A DNA stretch of 32,586 nt from Halanaerobiaceae bacterium. Its GTDB lineage: Bacteria; Bacillota; Halanaerobiia; Halanaerobiales; Halarsenatibacteraceae. Positions within the stretch are counted from its first letter, which is position 1. Each line of letters begins with the position of its first letter. Both the position numbers and the translations under genes were made by a program. The notes beneath the pieces were generated by a model. It had not been told where the DNA came from. It worked only from the letters and a program-made list of their open reading frames with translations, and did not search any database. The stretch spans positions 1 to 32,586 of the forward strand of contig SLJX01000068.1 of NCBI GenBank assembly GCA_007134885.1, written 5' to 3'. Shown here piece by piece: positions 16,117-24,840 of this stretch.

Positions 16117-16348
16117 AATAACTGTCAATCTTTACGGAGGTCTGGAGAGATACAGTCCTGAAGGCTTAAGGAAGGGCAACAGGGTTCCCGGGGATCAGGT
16201 TAATACCGTAAGAGAGGTGCTGGATTATTTTGAGATACCCCGGGAGGAAGCCCGAATAATATTGGTGGATGGCCATCATGCCAGCCTTGAAGACCAGGTG
16301 AATCCCGGTAAAGTTATCAGTATTTTTCCTCTGGTCGGTGGAGGTTAA
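16106..16348 (+). CDS. moaD: MoaD/ThiS-like ubiquitin-fold sulfur carrier
   Basis: The 80-aa product has the beta-grasp outline (ITVNLYGGLERY ... REVLDYF ... IILVDGHHASLEDQ ... VISIFPLVGGG) and ends in a Gly-Gly-Gly tail. The C-terminal glycine of this family becomes a thiocarboxylate that donates sulfur to molybdopterin. ATG 16106 is chosen over GTG 16097 because GGGAAG (16092-16097) lies 8 nt upstream. It overlaps the AOR gene and a strong AAAGGAGG for the next gene covers its stop. Neither MoaE nor an activating MoeB-like enzyme is in the window, so these must be elsewhere. The name moaD is used for function class; a carrier dedicated to the tungsten cofactor is possible. Confidence 0.85.
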   Translation: MTAEITVNLYGGLERYSPEGLRKGNRVPGDQVNTVREVLDYFEIPREEARIILVDGHHASLEDQVNPGKVISIFPLVGGG

Positions 16349-16360
16349 AGGAGGTTTAGT

Positions 16361-18727
16361 ATGCGTGGATTTCATGAAAAAAAACTGGATAGAGAGCCGC
16401 TTTTTAAAGTTCATCCCTGGTATGTGATCGAAGAAGACTTTGATCCGGCTAATAATCACCGTAATGAAGCCATATTTTCTCTGGGCAACGGTCATTTAGG
16501 AATGAGGGGCACCCTGGAAGAAGATTACAGCGGACCACCCAGCACTTCTACCCCCGGTTTTTACATAAATGGAGTTTATGATTCCGAGGATATAATATAC
16601 GGAGAAGAGGCCCCTAATCTCCCCAAATACAGCCAGACAATTGTTAACCTGATGGACTGGACCGGAATTAATCTTTTCCTTGAGGAGGAAAAACTTGATC
16701 TCCTGACAGGCAGGGTTCTGGATTATCAGCGAATTCTTGATATGCGCAGCGGTGTTCTCCGGAGGAAATTTGTCTGGCTGAGTCCGGAAAGACGGGAAAT
16801 AGAGGTCGAAATTCTCCGGCTGATATCCCAGGCAAATAAACATCTGGCCCTGATAGATTATCAGCTTAGACCTTTAAATTTTAAGGGCAAAGTACGGCTT
16901 GTCTCCAGCGTAGATGGCAAGACCGGCAATCTTCATCATTTCCGCAAGAAGCGCACCATGTCGGTCAGCAGCGCCGGTTTTGCTAATAATCGCAGCTACA
17001 TGATACAGCAGGCTTCACGGAGTGGAATTGATGTGGCTGGAGCCTTTAAACATGACCTGGAACTTCCGGCTGATACCAGACTCACCCAGGATAATTTTGT
17101 CATAGATGAGGAGATTGTGGAGGAATTTTCCTTTAACGTTAGGCCAGATCAGAATTACCGGCTGACTAAATTTGCCGCCTTCTACAATTCCCGGGAAACC
17201 CGGAGGGACAGGATTCTAAATCAGGCCATGACCGGAGTAAATCGAAGTTTTAATCAGGGAGTCAAAAAATTAAAGACTTCCCAGAAAAAATATATGGAGG
17301 ATTTCTGGCAGGACTTCGATATCTTTATTCGTGGCGATGCCTCCCTTCAGCAGGCCCTGCGTTTTAATGCCTTTCAGCTGATGCAGTCCACTGGACGGGA
17401 CAGCCAGACCAGCGTGGCCGCTAAGGGTTTGACAGGGGAGTTTTATGAAGGCCATTATTTCTGGGATACTGAAACCTACATAGTTCCCTTTTATCTTTTT
17501 AACAGGCCGGAACTGGCCCGCAACCTGCTGGAATACAGATATAACATCCTGGAAGAGGCCCGCCAGAATGCCAGCCGGGTCAGAGTTCAAGGTGCACTAT
17601 TTCCCTGGAGAACGATTAACGGCAAGGAAGCCTCGGGATTTTTTATGGGATCCACTGTGCAGTTTCACATTGATGCCGATATTGCCTATGCTATCTATCT
17701 TTATGTTACTGCCACTGAAGACTATGAATTTCTCTATGATAAGGGGGCTGAAATTCTGGTAGAGACAGCCCGGATGTGGGTCAGCCGGGGTGATTATGTT
17801 GAGGACTGCGGAGGAGAATTTTATTTGAATGAAGTCTGCGGTCCCGATGAATATAAACCGGGTGTAAATAATAACTGCTTCACCAATTACCTGGCTCGCT
17901 TCAATCTGATCTTTGCCCGAGATACCATTGTCAGAATGGAGGAGGAAGCTCCTGATAAATTCAATCAACTGGTGAAGAAGATAGATTTAAGCCAGGCCGA
18001 GGTTAACGACTGGATGAAGGCTGCTAAAAGAATGTATCTTCCCTATGATGAAGACCTGGAGATTCATCCCCAGGATGATTCCTTCCTTTGCAAGAAGCAG
18101 ATCGATATTGAAGAGGAGATACCCCACAGTGAACTACCTCTGGCTAATAACTGGCACCCTCTGACAATCTGGAGATATCAACTTATCAAACAGGCCGATG
18201 TTATTCTCCTGATGTTAATTCTGGGTGATCAGTTTTCGCTGGAGGAAAAGAAGAACAACTATGATTTTTATGAGCCCAAAACCACCCATGATTCTTCGCT
18301 TTCACCTTCAGTTTATAGTATCATTGCTTCTGAAATAGGATATCTGGAAGAGGCCTATAATTATTTCATCCAGACAGCCCGGCTGGATCTGGATGATTTT
18401 AATGAGAACACCTATCAGGGTCTTCACACTGCCGGGCTGGGCAGTGCCTGGATGACAGTAGTTTATGGTTTTGCCGGCATGAGAAATTATCATGGTTCCA
18501 TAAGCTTTAAACCCTATCTGCCCGAGCAGCTGGAAAGTTATCAGTTTACTATTTATTTTAAAAGCCGGCATCTCAGAGTTAAAGTTACCAAAGAGGGAGC
18601 AGGATACCGGATTTTGACAGGAAAAGCACTGGAAATAGAACACTGCGGTGAGGTTGTTGAGCTGGAGTCCTGCTGCGAAAAAATAATGCCTCTGAGAGAT
18701 TTCAGCAAACTGCCCTGGAAGGAATAA
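16361..18727 (+). CDS. Glycoside hydrolase family 65 disaccharide phosphorylase
   Basis: This 788-aa protein is a GH65 inverting phosphorylase, which splits an alpha-linked disaccharide with phosphate to beta-glucose 1-phosphate plus glucose or another sugar. The active-site region YEGHYFWDTE is at 362-371. The general acid is probably Glu497 in VCGPDEYKPGVNNN, equivalent to Glu487 of Lactobacillus maltose phosphorylase. Phosphate-binding motifs KQADVILLMLILGDQF and TTHDSSLSPSVYS are downstream. Length fits maltose, trehalose and kojibiose phosphorylases; I cannot choose among them. It starts 12 nt after moaD with AAAGGAGG and probably shares the AOR operon. No beta-phosphoglucomutase is adjacent, so the rest of the pathway lies elsewhere. 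Confidence 0.92.
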   Translation: MRGFHEKKLDREPLFKVHPWYVIEEDFDPANNHRNEAIFSLGNGHLGMRGTLEEDYSGPPSTSTPGFYINGVYDSEDIIYGEEAPNLPKYSQTIVNLMDWTGINLFLEEEKLDLLTGRVLDYQRILDMRSGVLRRKFVWLSPERREIEVEILRLISQANKHLALIDYQLRPLNFKGKVRLVSSVDGKTGNLHHFRKKRTMSVSSAGFANNRSYMIQQASRSGIDVAGAFKHDLELPADTRLTQDNFVIDEEIVEEFSFNVRPDQNYRLTKFAAFYNSRETRRDRILNQAMTGVNRSFNQGVKKLKTSQKKYMEDFWQDFDIFIRGDASLQQALRFNAFQLMQSTGRDSQTSVAAKGLTGEFYEGHYFWDTETYIVPFYLFNRPELARNLLEYRYNILEEARQNASRVRVQGALFPWRTINGKEASGFFMGSTVQFHIDADIAYAIYLYVTATEDYEFLYDKGAEILVETARMWVSRGDYVEDCGGEFYLNEVCGPDEYKPGVNNNCFTNYLARFNLIFARDTIVRMEEEAPDKFNQLVKKIDLSQAEVNDWMKAAKRMYLPYDEDLEIHPQDDSFLCKKQIDIEEEIPHSELPLANNWHPLTIWRYQLIKQADVILLMLILGDQFSLEEKKNNYDFYEPKTTHDSSLSPSVYSIIASEIGYLEEAYNYFIQTARLDLDDFNENTYQGLHTAGLGSAWMTVVYGFAGMRNYHGSISFKPYLPEQLESYQFTIYFKSRHLRVKVTKEGAGYRILTGKALEIEHCGEVVELESCCEKIMPLRDFSKLPWKE

Positions 18728-18729
18728 GA

Positions 18730-19632
18730 ATGTTTAAGAACTTTGATCTTGATAAAAACATATATTTTATCCTGGCCGGGGGTATTTTTGTTATTTCCTT
18801 TGCCGGAATTTTTGTAGCCCTATCTGATGCCCCTCCGCTAATTATAGCTTTTTACCGGATGTTTCTGAGTGTGGTTATTTTAACTCCGACCTTTATTCTG
18901 CGTAGGGACTGTCATCTTTCTCTTTTTAAGGATTTGAGACCGGTGGTAGTAGGATTTTTTCTGGCCATTCATTTTATCCTCTGGGTTTCGGCTTTTGAAT
19001 ATACCGCTGTGGCCAATGCCGTGATTTTTATAGCTTTACAGCCTATTTTTACCCTGTTGTTTGAAGCGATCTGGGCCCGGGAGGATCTCAGGCCGGGCTT
19101 AATGATAGGTGTTCTGCTGGCGGTTACCGGTAGTTTTATTGTGGGGATGGGGGATCTGGGCAATCTCTTTGCCAATGTTTTTGGTGATACCCTGGCGGCG
19201 CTGGCAGCTTTTTTTGCCGGTCTCTATCTCTTTTCCGGCCGCAGTCTCCGCCGGGAACTGGACTATTTCCCCTATATTTATATAGTCTACAGCTATGCCT
19301 CTTTATTTCTGGTGTTAGGTGTCCTGATTTCCGGGACTTCCTTTACCGGTTACGGTACCAGCAACTGGCTTTATTTTATCGGACTGGCTGCCGGGCCTAC
19401 GGTAATTGGTCATTCTGTTTTAAATCTGGCAGTCCGCTTTGTACCTGCCACTCTGGTCTCGGTTGCCATCATTGGAGAACCTATTCTGACCACCATTCTG
19501 GCCTGGATTCTGCTGGGAGACAGGATAACCATTCTGACCTTTGTGGGCGGAGCAATGATCCTTTCCGGAGTTGTTTATACCATGCTGAAGCAGTCTCGAA
19601 GAGCCGCTACCACTCCTCCCCGGGAACATTAA
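18730..19632 (+). CDS. EamA/DMT-superfamily transporter
   Basis: The 300-aa product is almost entirely hydrophobic with about ten transmembrane segments in two EamA repeats. The first repeat ends near GSFIVGMGDLG and the second contains FVPATLVSVAIIGEPILTTILAWILLGD, the classic conserved region. The family moves amino acids, nucleosides, sugars or metabolites across the inner membrane; the substrate is not predictable. The start is 2 nt after the phosphorylase stop with GGAAGGAA overlapping that gene, so it is cotranscribed. A sugar or polyol link to the phosphorylase is a reasonable but unproven inference. The C-terminus is basic and cytoplasmic. Confidence 0.9.
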   Translation: MFKNFDLDKNIYFILAGGIFVISFAGIFVALSDAPPLIIAFYRMFLSVVILTPTFILRRDCHLSLFKDLRPVVVGFFLAIHFILWVSAFEYTAVANAVIFIALQPIFTLLFEAIWAREDLRPGLMIGVLLAVTGSFIVGMGDLGNLFANVFGDTLAALAAFFAGLYLFSGRSLRRELDYFPYIYIVYSYASLFLVLGVLISGTSFTGYGTSNWLYFIGLAAGPTVIGHSVLNLAVRFVPATLVSVAIIGEPILTTILAWILLGDRITILTFVGGAMILSGVVYTMLKQSRRAATTPPREH

Positions 19633-19718
19633 AAGCAAATACTGTCTATTAGCTCAAAACAATGACTGAGATGGAATTCTTGATAGACTATTTGTTTCCA
19701 CCAGGAAAGGAAGAAAAA

Positions 19719-20642
19719 ATGACTGAAGAAATAAAAGGAAAAAGAGAGAGACAGCAAGAGCCGAACAGCGATTATTTAATTCGGGCAATTACCGGAGATC
19801 GCCAGATTCGCGCCATAGCAGTTAAAACAACCGGTTTAGTTGAGGAAGCCCGGATGATTCAACAGACTTCTCCTCTGGCAAGTGCTGCCCTGGGTCGAAC
19901 ACTGACCGGAGCTTTGATGGTGGCCTCTCTATTGAAATCGGGAAAAGAGATTTCTCTGCTGTTTCAGGGAGATGGCCCGCTGGAGAAAATCGTTGCTGAA
20001 GCCGATCTCAATGGCAGCGTTCGTGGTTATGTTAAAAATCCTCGTGCCAATCTGCCCATGGATCAGGAGGGTAAGCTGGCTGTATCCCGGGGAATAGGCA
20101 GGGGCACCCTGATTGTCAGAAAGGATCTGGGCTTAAAGGAACCCTATGAGGGCCAGGTCCCCCTCGTCAGCGGGGAGATAGGAGAAGATCTGACTTATTA
20201 TTTTACCAAATCCGAACAGACACCTTCCTCGGTGGGAGTCGGTGTTCTGGTCAATACCGATCTTTCCATAGCAGCAGCCGGTGGTTTTTTAATTCAACTT
20301 TTCCCTGAAGCAGAAGATGATTCTGTTTCCCGGCTGGAGAAAAATATTGAGGCAATCAAATCGGTCAGCAGTTTGATAAAGCAGGGTATGAGCCCGGAAG
20401 ATCTACTCTCGGAGGTGCTGGAGGGTCTGGAGTTTCGTATTATGGAAAGCAAAAAGGTGCAGTACAGCTGCCGCTGCAGTCGGGAGAGGGTGGCAGCCCT
20501 GCTGGAAGGACTGGATCCTGAAGAAATCAAGCAGACTCTAGATGAACAGGGAAAGATTGAGGTCGGCTGTCATTTTTGCAATGAAAGTTATGAGTTTTCG
20601 GCTGAGGATATAGAAAAACTTGAACTGGACTCTGATAATTAG
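19719..20642 (+). CDS. hslO: Redox-regulated chaperone Hsp33
   Basis: The 307-aa product is an Hsp33 holdase, which is turned on when oxidation releases its zinc. The zinc ligands are Cys251 and Cys253 (YSCRCSRER) with Cys284 and Cys287 (VGCHFCNESY). The core region AITGDRQIRAIAVKTTGLVEEAR and GVLVNTDLSIAAAGGFLIQLFP match the family. The start at ATG 19719 is preferred over ATG 19662 because AAAGGAAG lies just upstream, while 19662 has no ribosome site. The N-terminal extension (EEIKGKRERQQEPN) is short and charged. It may be monocistronic; no convincing promoter was seen in the 86-nt gap upstream. Confidence 0.95.
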   Translation: MTEEIKGKRERQQEPNSDYLIRAITGDRQIRAIAVKTTGLVEEARMIQQTSPLASAALGRTLTGALMVASLLKSGKEISLLFQGDGPLEKIVAEADLNGSVRGYVKNPRANLPMDQEGKLAVSRGIGRGTLIVRKDLGLKEPYEGQVPLVSGEIGEDLTYYFTKSEQTPSSVGVGVLVNTDLSIAAAGGFLIQLFPEAEDDSVSRLEKNIEAIKSVSSLIKQGMSPEDLLSEVLEGLEFRIMESKKVQYSCRCSRERVAALLEGLDPEEIKQTLDEQGKIEVGCHFCNESYEFSAEDIEKLELDSDN

Positions 20643-20659
20643 TAAAATAGTAATTAAAT

Positions 20660-20688
20660 TTGCGATTAATTTCATGACCAAACATAAA
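20660..20688 (+). promoter_or_regulatory. Candidate promoter for transketolase
   Basis: TTGCGA (20660-20665) and CATAAA (20683-20688) are separated by 17 nt within the short gap upstream of the GTG start at 20726. Both boxes deviate from consensus, so this is tentative. Confidence 0.4.
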
Positions 20689-20725
20689 GTTCAATTATTA
20701 AAAACTTGTCAGGGAGGGATTTTTT

Positions 20726-22699
20726 GTGATAAATAGAGCAGCAAATATAGTTAAAGGACTGGCAGCAGATGCTGTAGAAGCAGCCAGTTCCGGACATCCC
20801 GGAATGCCAATAGGCTGTGCTGAAATCGGAACTTTATTATTCAGTGAGGTGCTCAATCATAATCCTGAGGCTCCGGAGTGGCCGGACCGGGATAGATTCG
20901 TTCTCTCCAATGGACATGGTTCCATGCTGTTATATTCTCACTTGCATTTATCAGGTTATGAGCTGTCGCTGGAGGATCTAAAAAATTTCCGCCAGCTGGG
21001 TTATCCCACTCCCGGCCATCCGGAATATGGTGACACTCCGGGGGTGGAAACTACCACTGGACCTCTGGGTCAGGGTTTTGCCAATGCTGTAGGTATGGCG
21101 ATTGCCGAAAGGATGCTGGCAGCAACTTACAACCGTCCGAACTATGAAATATTTGATCACTACACCTACACAATGGCCGGGGATGGTTGTATGATGGAGG
21201 GAGTCACCAGCGAAGCAGCTTCGCTGGCCGGTCATCTGGGGCTGGGGAAGTTAATTGCCATTTATGATTCCAATGATATTTCAATCGAAGGCAGTACCGA
21301 GCTGGCCTTTACTGAGGATGTAGCGGCTCGCTTTAGAGCCTATAACTGGCAGGTTATAGCTGAGGTTGACGGACACAGCCTGGCAGAGATGCGCTCTGCC
21401 CTTAAAAAGGCTAAGGCTGAGCAGGACAGGCCAACTTTGATTGTGGCACGAACTAAGATTGCCCATGGTGCCCCCAGCAAGGAGGGTAGCGCCTCTGCTC
21501 ACGGTGCCCCCTTGGGTGAGGATGAAGTTCGAGGCCTGAAGCGAAATATTGGGCTGCCGCCGGAGGAGAAGTTTTATATTCCCGAAGAGGTCCGGGATTT
21601 TTGGCAGGAAAGAATGGCAGCCAAAAAGCAGAAATATCAGGACTGGCAGCAGCTTTTTCAGGACTGGCAGCAGCAGTTTCCCGAATTATATATGGAATGG
21701 CAGCGGGCTAAGAATCTTGAGCTGCCAGGGGATTTGGAAGAAAAAATAGCTGAGCTGGATTTCCCCGAAGAGATTGCCACCCGTAAGGCCAGCGGAAAGG
21801 TTCTGGAGCTTCTAGCCGAAAAACTCCCCTATCTTTGCGGGGGTTCGGCCGATCTGGCACCTTCTACCAAAACTTATCTGGAGGGCAAAGGTGAGATCCA
21901 GAGAGGACAGTTTGCCGGCCAGAATTTCCGTTTTGGTGTCAGGGAACATGCTATGGGGGCAGTGGTTAATGGCCTGGCACTGCATGGGGGTCTGAGACCT
22001 TTTGCTGCTACCTTTCTGATCTTCTCTGATTACATGCGGCCAGCGGTCAGGCTGGCAGCCATTATGCAGCAGCCGGTTATTTATGTTTACACCCACGATT
22101 CAATCTTTATTGGAGAGGATGGTCCCACTCATCAGCCAGTTGAGCAGCTGGAGTCTCTGCGACTGATACCCGGCTTTAAAGTGCTTCGCCCGGCAGACGG
22201 TGAAGAAACAGCCCGGGCCTGGCTGACTGCCCTGGAAAACAAAAATGGGCCAACAGCCTTAATTCTAACCAGACAGGGGCTGCCAGCTTTGAAGAAGGAT
22301 AATCCGGTGGATATGAAACGGGGTGGCTATGTTATCAGAAAAGCAGAGAAGCCGGCGGTGATAATGCTGGCCAGTGGCAGTGAAGTTTCTCTGGCAGTGG
22401 CAGCGGCAGAAGAGCTTGAGCAGAAAGATATCAGCTGCCGGGTAATTTCTGTTCCTGATCGGGAAAACTTTACCGCTAATCTGGCTGATAATAATGCCGG
22501 ACCGCTTAAACCTCAGTCAGCCCTCAGGGTGGTTTTGGAAGCCGGAGTTGACCGGGGCTGGCATCAGTTTCTGGGCTCCCAGGATCTTAGTTTTTCAGTG
22601 GAAGAATTTGGAGCCAGCGGACCGGGAGAAGAGGTTGGTCGGCACTTTGGTTTAGCTGCTGGAAATATTGCCGAAGAGATAAAAAATTATCTGGCATAG
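20726..22699 (+). CDS. tkt: Transketolase
   Basis: This 657-aa thiamine-diphosphate enzyme transfers two-carbon units in the non-oxidative pentose phosphate pathway. The ThDP motif starts at GDG 152-154 (AGDGCMMEG) and ends near YDSND. The catalytic Glu407 sits in FRFGVREHAMGA. Substrate-contact motifs SSGHPGMPIG, GHGSMLLYSHLHLSGY and TTGPLGQGFANAVGMA are intact. GTG 20726 has GGGAGGG (20712-20718) 7 nt upstream. One oddity is a duplicated DWQQ unit in the linker (about residues 305-324, QDWQQLFQDWQQQF) encoded by two identical 15-nt blocks. Length and domain order are otherwise normal. Confidence 0.97.
   Translation: MINRAANIVKGLAADAVEAASSGHPGMPIGCAEIGTLLFSEVLNHNPEAPEWPDRDRFVLSNGHGSMLLYSHLHLSGYELSLEDLKNFRQLGYPTPGHPEYGDTPGVETTTGPLGQGFANAVGMAIAERMLAATYNRPNYEIFDHYTYTMAGDGCMMEGVTSEAASLAGHLGLGKLIAIYDSNDISIEGSTELAFTEDVAARFRAYNWQVIAEVDGHSLAEMRSALKKAKAEQDRPTLIVARTKIAHGAPSKEGSASAHGAPLGEDEVRGLKRNIGLPPEEKFYIPEEVRDFWQERMAAKKQKYQDWQQLFQDWQQQFPELYMEWQRAKNLELPGDLEEKIAELDFPEEIATRKASGKVLELLAEKLPYLCGGSADLAPSTKTYLEGKGEIQRGQFAGQNFRFGVREHAMGAVVNGLALHGGLRPFAATFLIFSDYMRPAVRLAAIMQQPVIYVYTHDSIFIGEDGPTHQPVEQLESLRLIPGFKVLRPADGEETARAWLTALENKNGPTALILTRQGLPALKKDNPVDMKRGGYVIRKAEKPAVIMLASGSEVSLAVAAAEELEQKDISCRVISVPDRENFTANLADNNAGPLKPQSALRVVLEAGVDRGWHQFLGSQDLSFSVEEFGASGPGEEVGRHFGLAAGNIAEEIKNYLA
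21638..21673 (+). repeat. Direct repeat inside transketolase, 21-nt period
   Basis: CAGGACTGGCAGCAG occurs at 21638-21652 and again at 21659-21673, 21 nt apart, in frame. It encodes the repeated QDWQQ in the linker between the ThDP domain and the pyrimidine domain. The identical DNA suggests a recent tandem duplication or slippage; functional impact is probably minor. Confidence 0.85.
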
Positions 22700-22762
22700 G
22701 TAATAAGCTAGCTTACCGAGCCAGACGGTTCATAATTTATGTTTTTCAGGAGGTAATTAGTT

Positions 22763-24733
22763 ATGTTCAGGGATAAAACAAGACAAGGGTCAGGGACAGC
22801 AGTCCTGCTGACAGCAGCACTGATAATTGTTCTGCTGACTGCTGCCAGTCTTCAAGCTGAAGTCACTCCGGTTTATCCTTCCCGAGTACGGGAAAGTGAA
22901 ATGCTTGATTATCCTGAGCTTCCTCTTCTGGAGGCAGAGCTTGATGAGGAAGAGATAGAAAAAATGCAGCTGGTGCTGGATGGAATTTTCTCTCAGCAGC
23001 TGGAAGAACATGATATACCAGGCCTGGCAGCAGTAGTTGTTAAAGACGGTGAAACTGTTTACAGCCAGGGTCTGGGCTATGCCAGCCTTAAGGAAAGAGA
23101 GTCCTTTGATCCGGCTGAGCATTTAGTTCGTCCCGGCTCGGTGGGCAAGATCTTCACCTGGATTGCTGTCATTCAGCAGGTGGAGGCTGGAGAACTTGAT
23201 CTCTACCGGGATGTTAACCAGTATCTTCCCGAACCCCACCGCCTTAATCCTCCTGGAAATAATTATGTTACTCTGCGGGATCTTATGACTCATAGTGCCG
23301 GTTTTGAAGATCGCATGGTGGGAATATTGAGTGATCCCGAGGCTGACCTTAGAAGTCTGGAAGATTATATTGCCGGTGATGGTCCCGCTCTGATCCGTCC
23401 TCCGGGAGAGGTTGCTGCCTATTCCAATTTCGGCACCACTCTGGCTGGTTATCTGGTGGAACTTGTGTCCGGGATGTCCTATATAGATTATCTGGAGGAA
23501 AATATTTTCCAGCCCCTTAATATGGAAAGCAGTACCGTCCGTCAGCCTCTGCCGGAAAATCTGGAAGAAAGAATGAGCCGGGGATATAACCTTGAGAATG
23601 GCAAATTTATCCCGGGTGATTTTGAGGTATTCCAGGAATATCCGGCCGGAGGCCATACAGTATCTCCTGCTGATATGTCCAGACTGCTGACCTTTTTGCT
23701 GGCTGAAGAGGGAAGTGAAGAGGAAGAGATATTGAGCCTGGAGTATCGGCAAAAGCTGCTGGAAATTCTTTTTCGGCAGCATCCCGAGACAGTTGGGCTC
23801 AGCCATGGACTGATGGAGTATGACCTTTTCGGGGAAGAAATTTTCTGGCATGGGGGAGATACCAGGCTTTTTCACAGCGGACTCTTTCTTCTTCCGGACC
23901 GCAGCACCGGAATTTTTGTAACTTATAACGGTCCCGGGGGAACCTTTGCCCGGTTGGAACTGCTGCGGGCTCTAGGCCGGGCCTACTGGAATCTGGATTA
24001 TCAGATACTGTCTCAGGCAGAGGATGTTGATCTTGGGGAATATACCGGAAATTACTTTTCCACCCGAAGATCCCAAACAACTCCCGAAAAACTACTGGCG
24101 GTTCTGAATCAGGTTGAGATCAGCTCTGATGATGATCATCTGCTGGTTTCCAGTTATCAGGACAGAGCCTATTATCCCCTGGAGAGGGATGTCTTTATCA
24201 GCCAGACCGGCGGCGATTATCTTTACTTTACCCGGGATGGCGATGACAGGGTTGAGATGATGTTTGAGGGCAATAATCCGATAGAAGCCTATGAAAAACA
24301 GCCCTGGCATCAGAATTATCTGCTCCATTCTGGTATTGTGCTGCTGGCTCTGCTGAGCTATATTCTTACCCTGCTGGTAAATATTCACCGGTTATTTAAG
24401 GGAAGTAGAGATTCGAGACTGTCAACCCGCTCCAGAATTCCTTCTTGGCCGGGAATTGCTCTGGCTCTACTGGGATTAATTTTTCTGGGTCTGCAGGTAC
24501 TTATTATTTACCAGCTGCTTGAGGCTCCCTACGGCTGGCCTGGCCTCATGGGCCTGGCAGGACTTCTGCCAGTAGTCATGCTGCTTTTGATCATTAAAAT
24601 TATCTATCAGCTGATTAGGAAAGGTCCTCTGGCCCGGGGTTTTATCACTCAGCTTCTGCTGATAATAATTTCTCTGAGCTTTATTCTCGTTCTCTATAAT
24701 TATAACTTCATAGGCTTCGGGGTGTTTTTTTAG
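22763..24733 (+). CDS. Serine beta-lactamase-fold hydrolase with C-terminal membrane domain
   Basis: The 656-aa product begins with a signal or anchor sequence (TAVLLTAALIIVLLTAASLQA) and then carries a class C beta-lactamase/DD-peptidase-like domain. Catalytic motifs are Ser126-x-x-Lys129 (SVGK), Tyr220-Ser-Asn (YSN) and His363-Gly-Gly (HGG, in place of KTG). About residues 515-656 form four hydrophobic segments. The active domain would face outside, with the last segments in the membrane. Such proteins include peptidases, esterases and D-aminopeptidases; the substrate is unknown. ATG 22763 has AGGAGG 7-8 nt upstream. It stands between transketolase and a VOC gene with no clear operon link. 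It is longer than simple beta-lactamases (about 380 aa) because of the tail. Confidence 0.85.
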   Translation: MFRDKTRQGSGTAVLLTAALIIVLLTAASLQAEVTPVYPSRVRESEMLDYPELPLLEAELDEEEIEKMQLVLDGIFSQQLEEHDIPGLAAVVVKDGETVYSQGLGYASLKERESFDPAEHLVRPGSVGKIFTWIAVIQQVEAGELDLYRDVNQYLPEPHRLNPPGNNYVTLRDLMTHSAGFEDRMVGILSDPEADLRSLEDYIAGDGPALIRPPGEVAAYSNFGTTLAGYLVELVSGMSYIDYLEENIFQPLNMESSTVRQPLPENLEERMSRGYNLENGKFIPGDFEVFQEYPAGGHTVSPADMSRLLTFLLAEEGSEEEEILSLEYRQKLLEILFRQHPETVGLSHGLMEYDLFGEEIFWHGGDTRLFHSGLFLLPDRSTGIFVTYNGPGGTFARLELLRALGRAYWNLDYQILSQAEDVDLGEYTGNYFSTRRSQTTPEKLLAVLNQVEISSDDDHLLVSSYQDRAYYPLERDVFISQTGGDYLYFTRDGDDRVEMMFEGNNPIEAYEKQPWHQNYLLHSGIVLLALLSYILTLLVNIHRLFKGSRDSRLSTRSRIPSWPGIALALLGLIFLGLQVLIIYQLLEAPYGWPGLMGLAGLLPVVMLLLIIKIIYQLIRKGPLARGFITQLLLIIISLSFILVLYNYNFIGFGVFF

Positions 24734-24840
24734 TTAACTCGATAAATTATTATTCAGGCAGGATAGAGGTAATAATTATAGAATAATTACTTAAAGATTA
24801 GGTGATATTTATTAAATTGGTGGGTTCAGGAGGTAAAAAA

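Noticed and set aside
19662-19718. N-terminal extension of Hsp33 from ATG 19662
   Set aside because: It has no ribosome site and adds sequence not found in the family, while ATG 19719 is well spaced from AAAGGAAG.
22704-22715. 12-bp palindrome TAAGCTAGCTTA after transketolase
   Set aside because: There is no T tract and no loop, so it is not a terminator; too short to assign as an operator.
23123-23875. 250-aa minus-strand open frame in the serine hydrolase
   Set aside because: The plus-strand frame holds the SVGK, YSN and HGG motifs, so the minus frame is a coding shadow.
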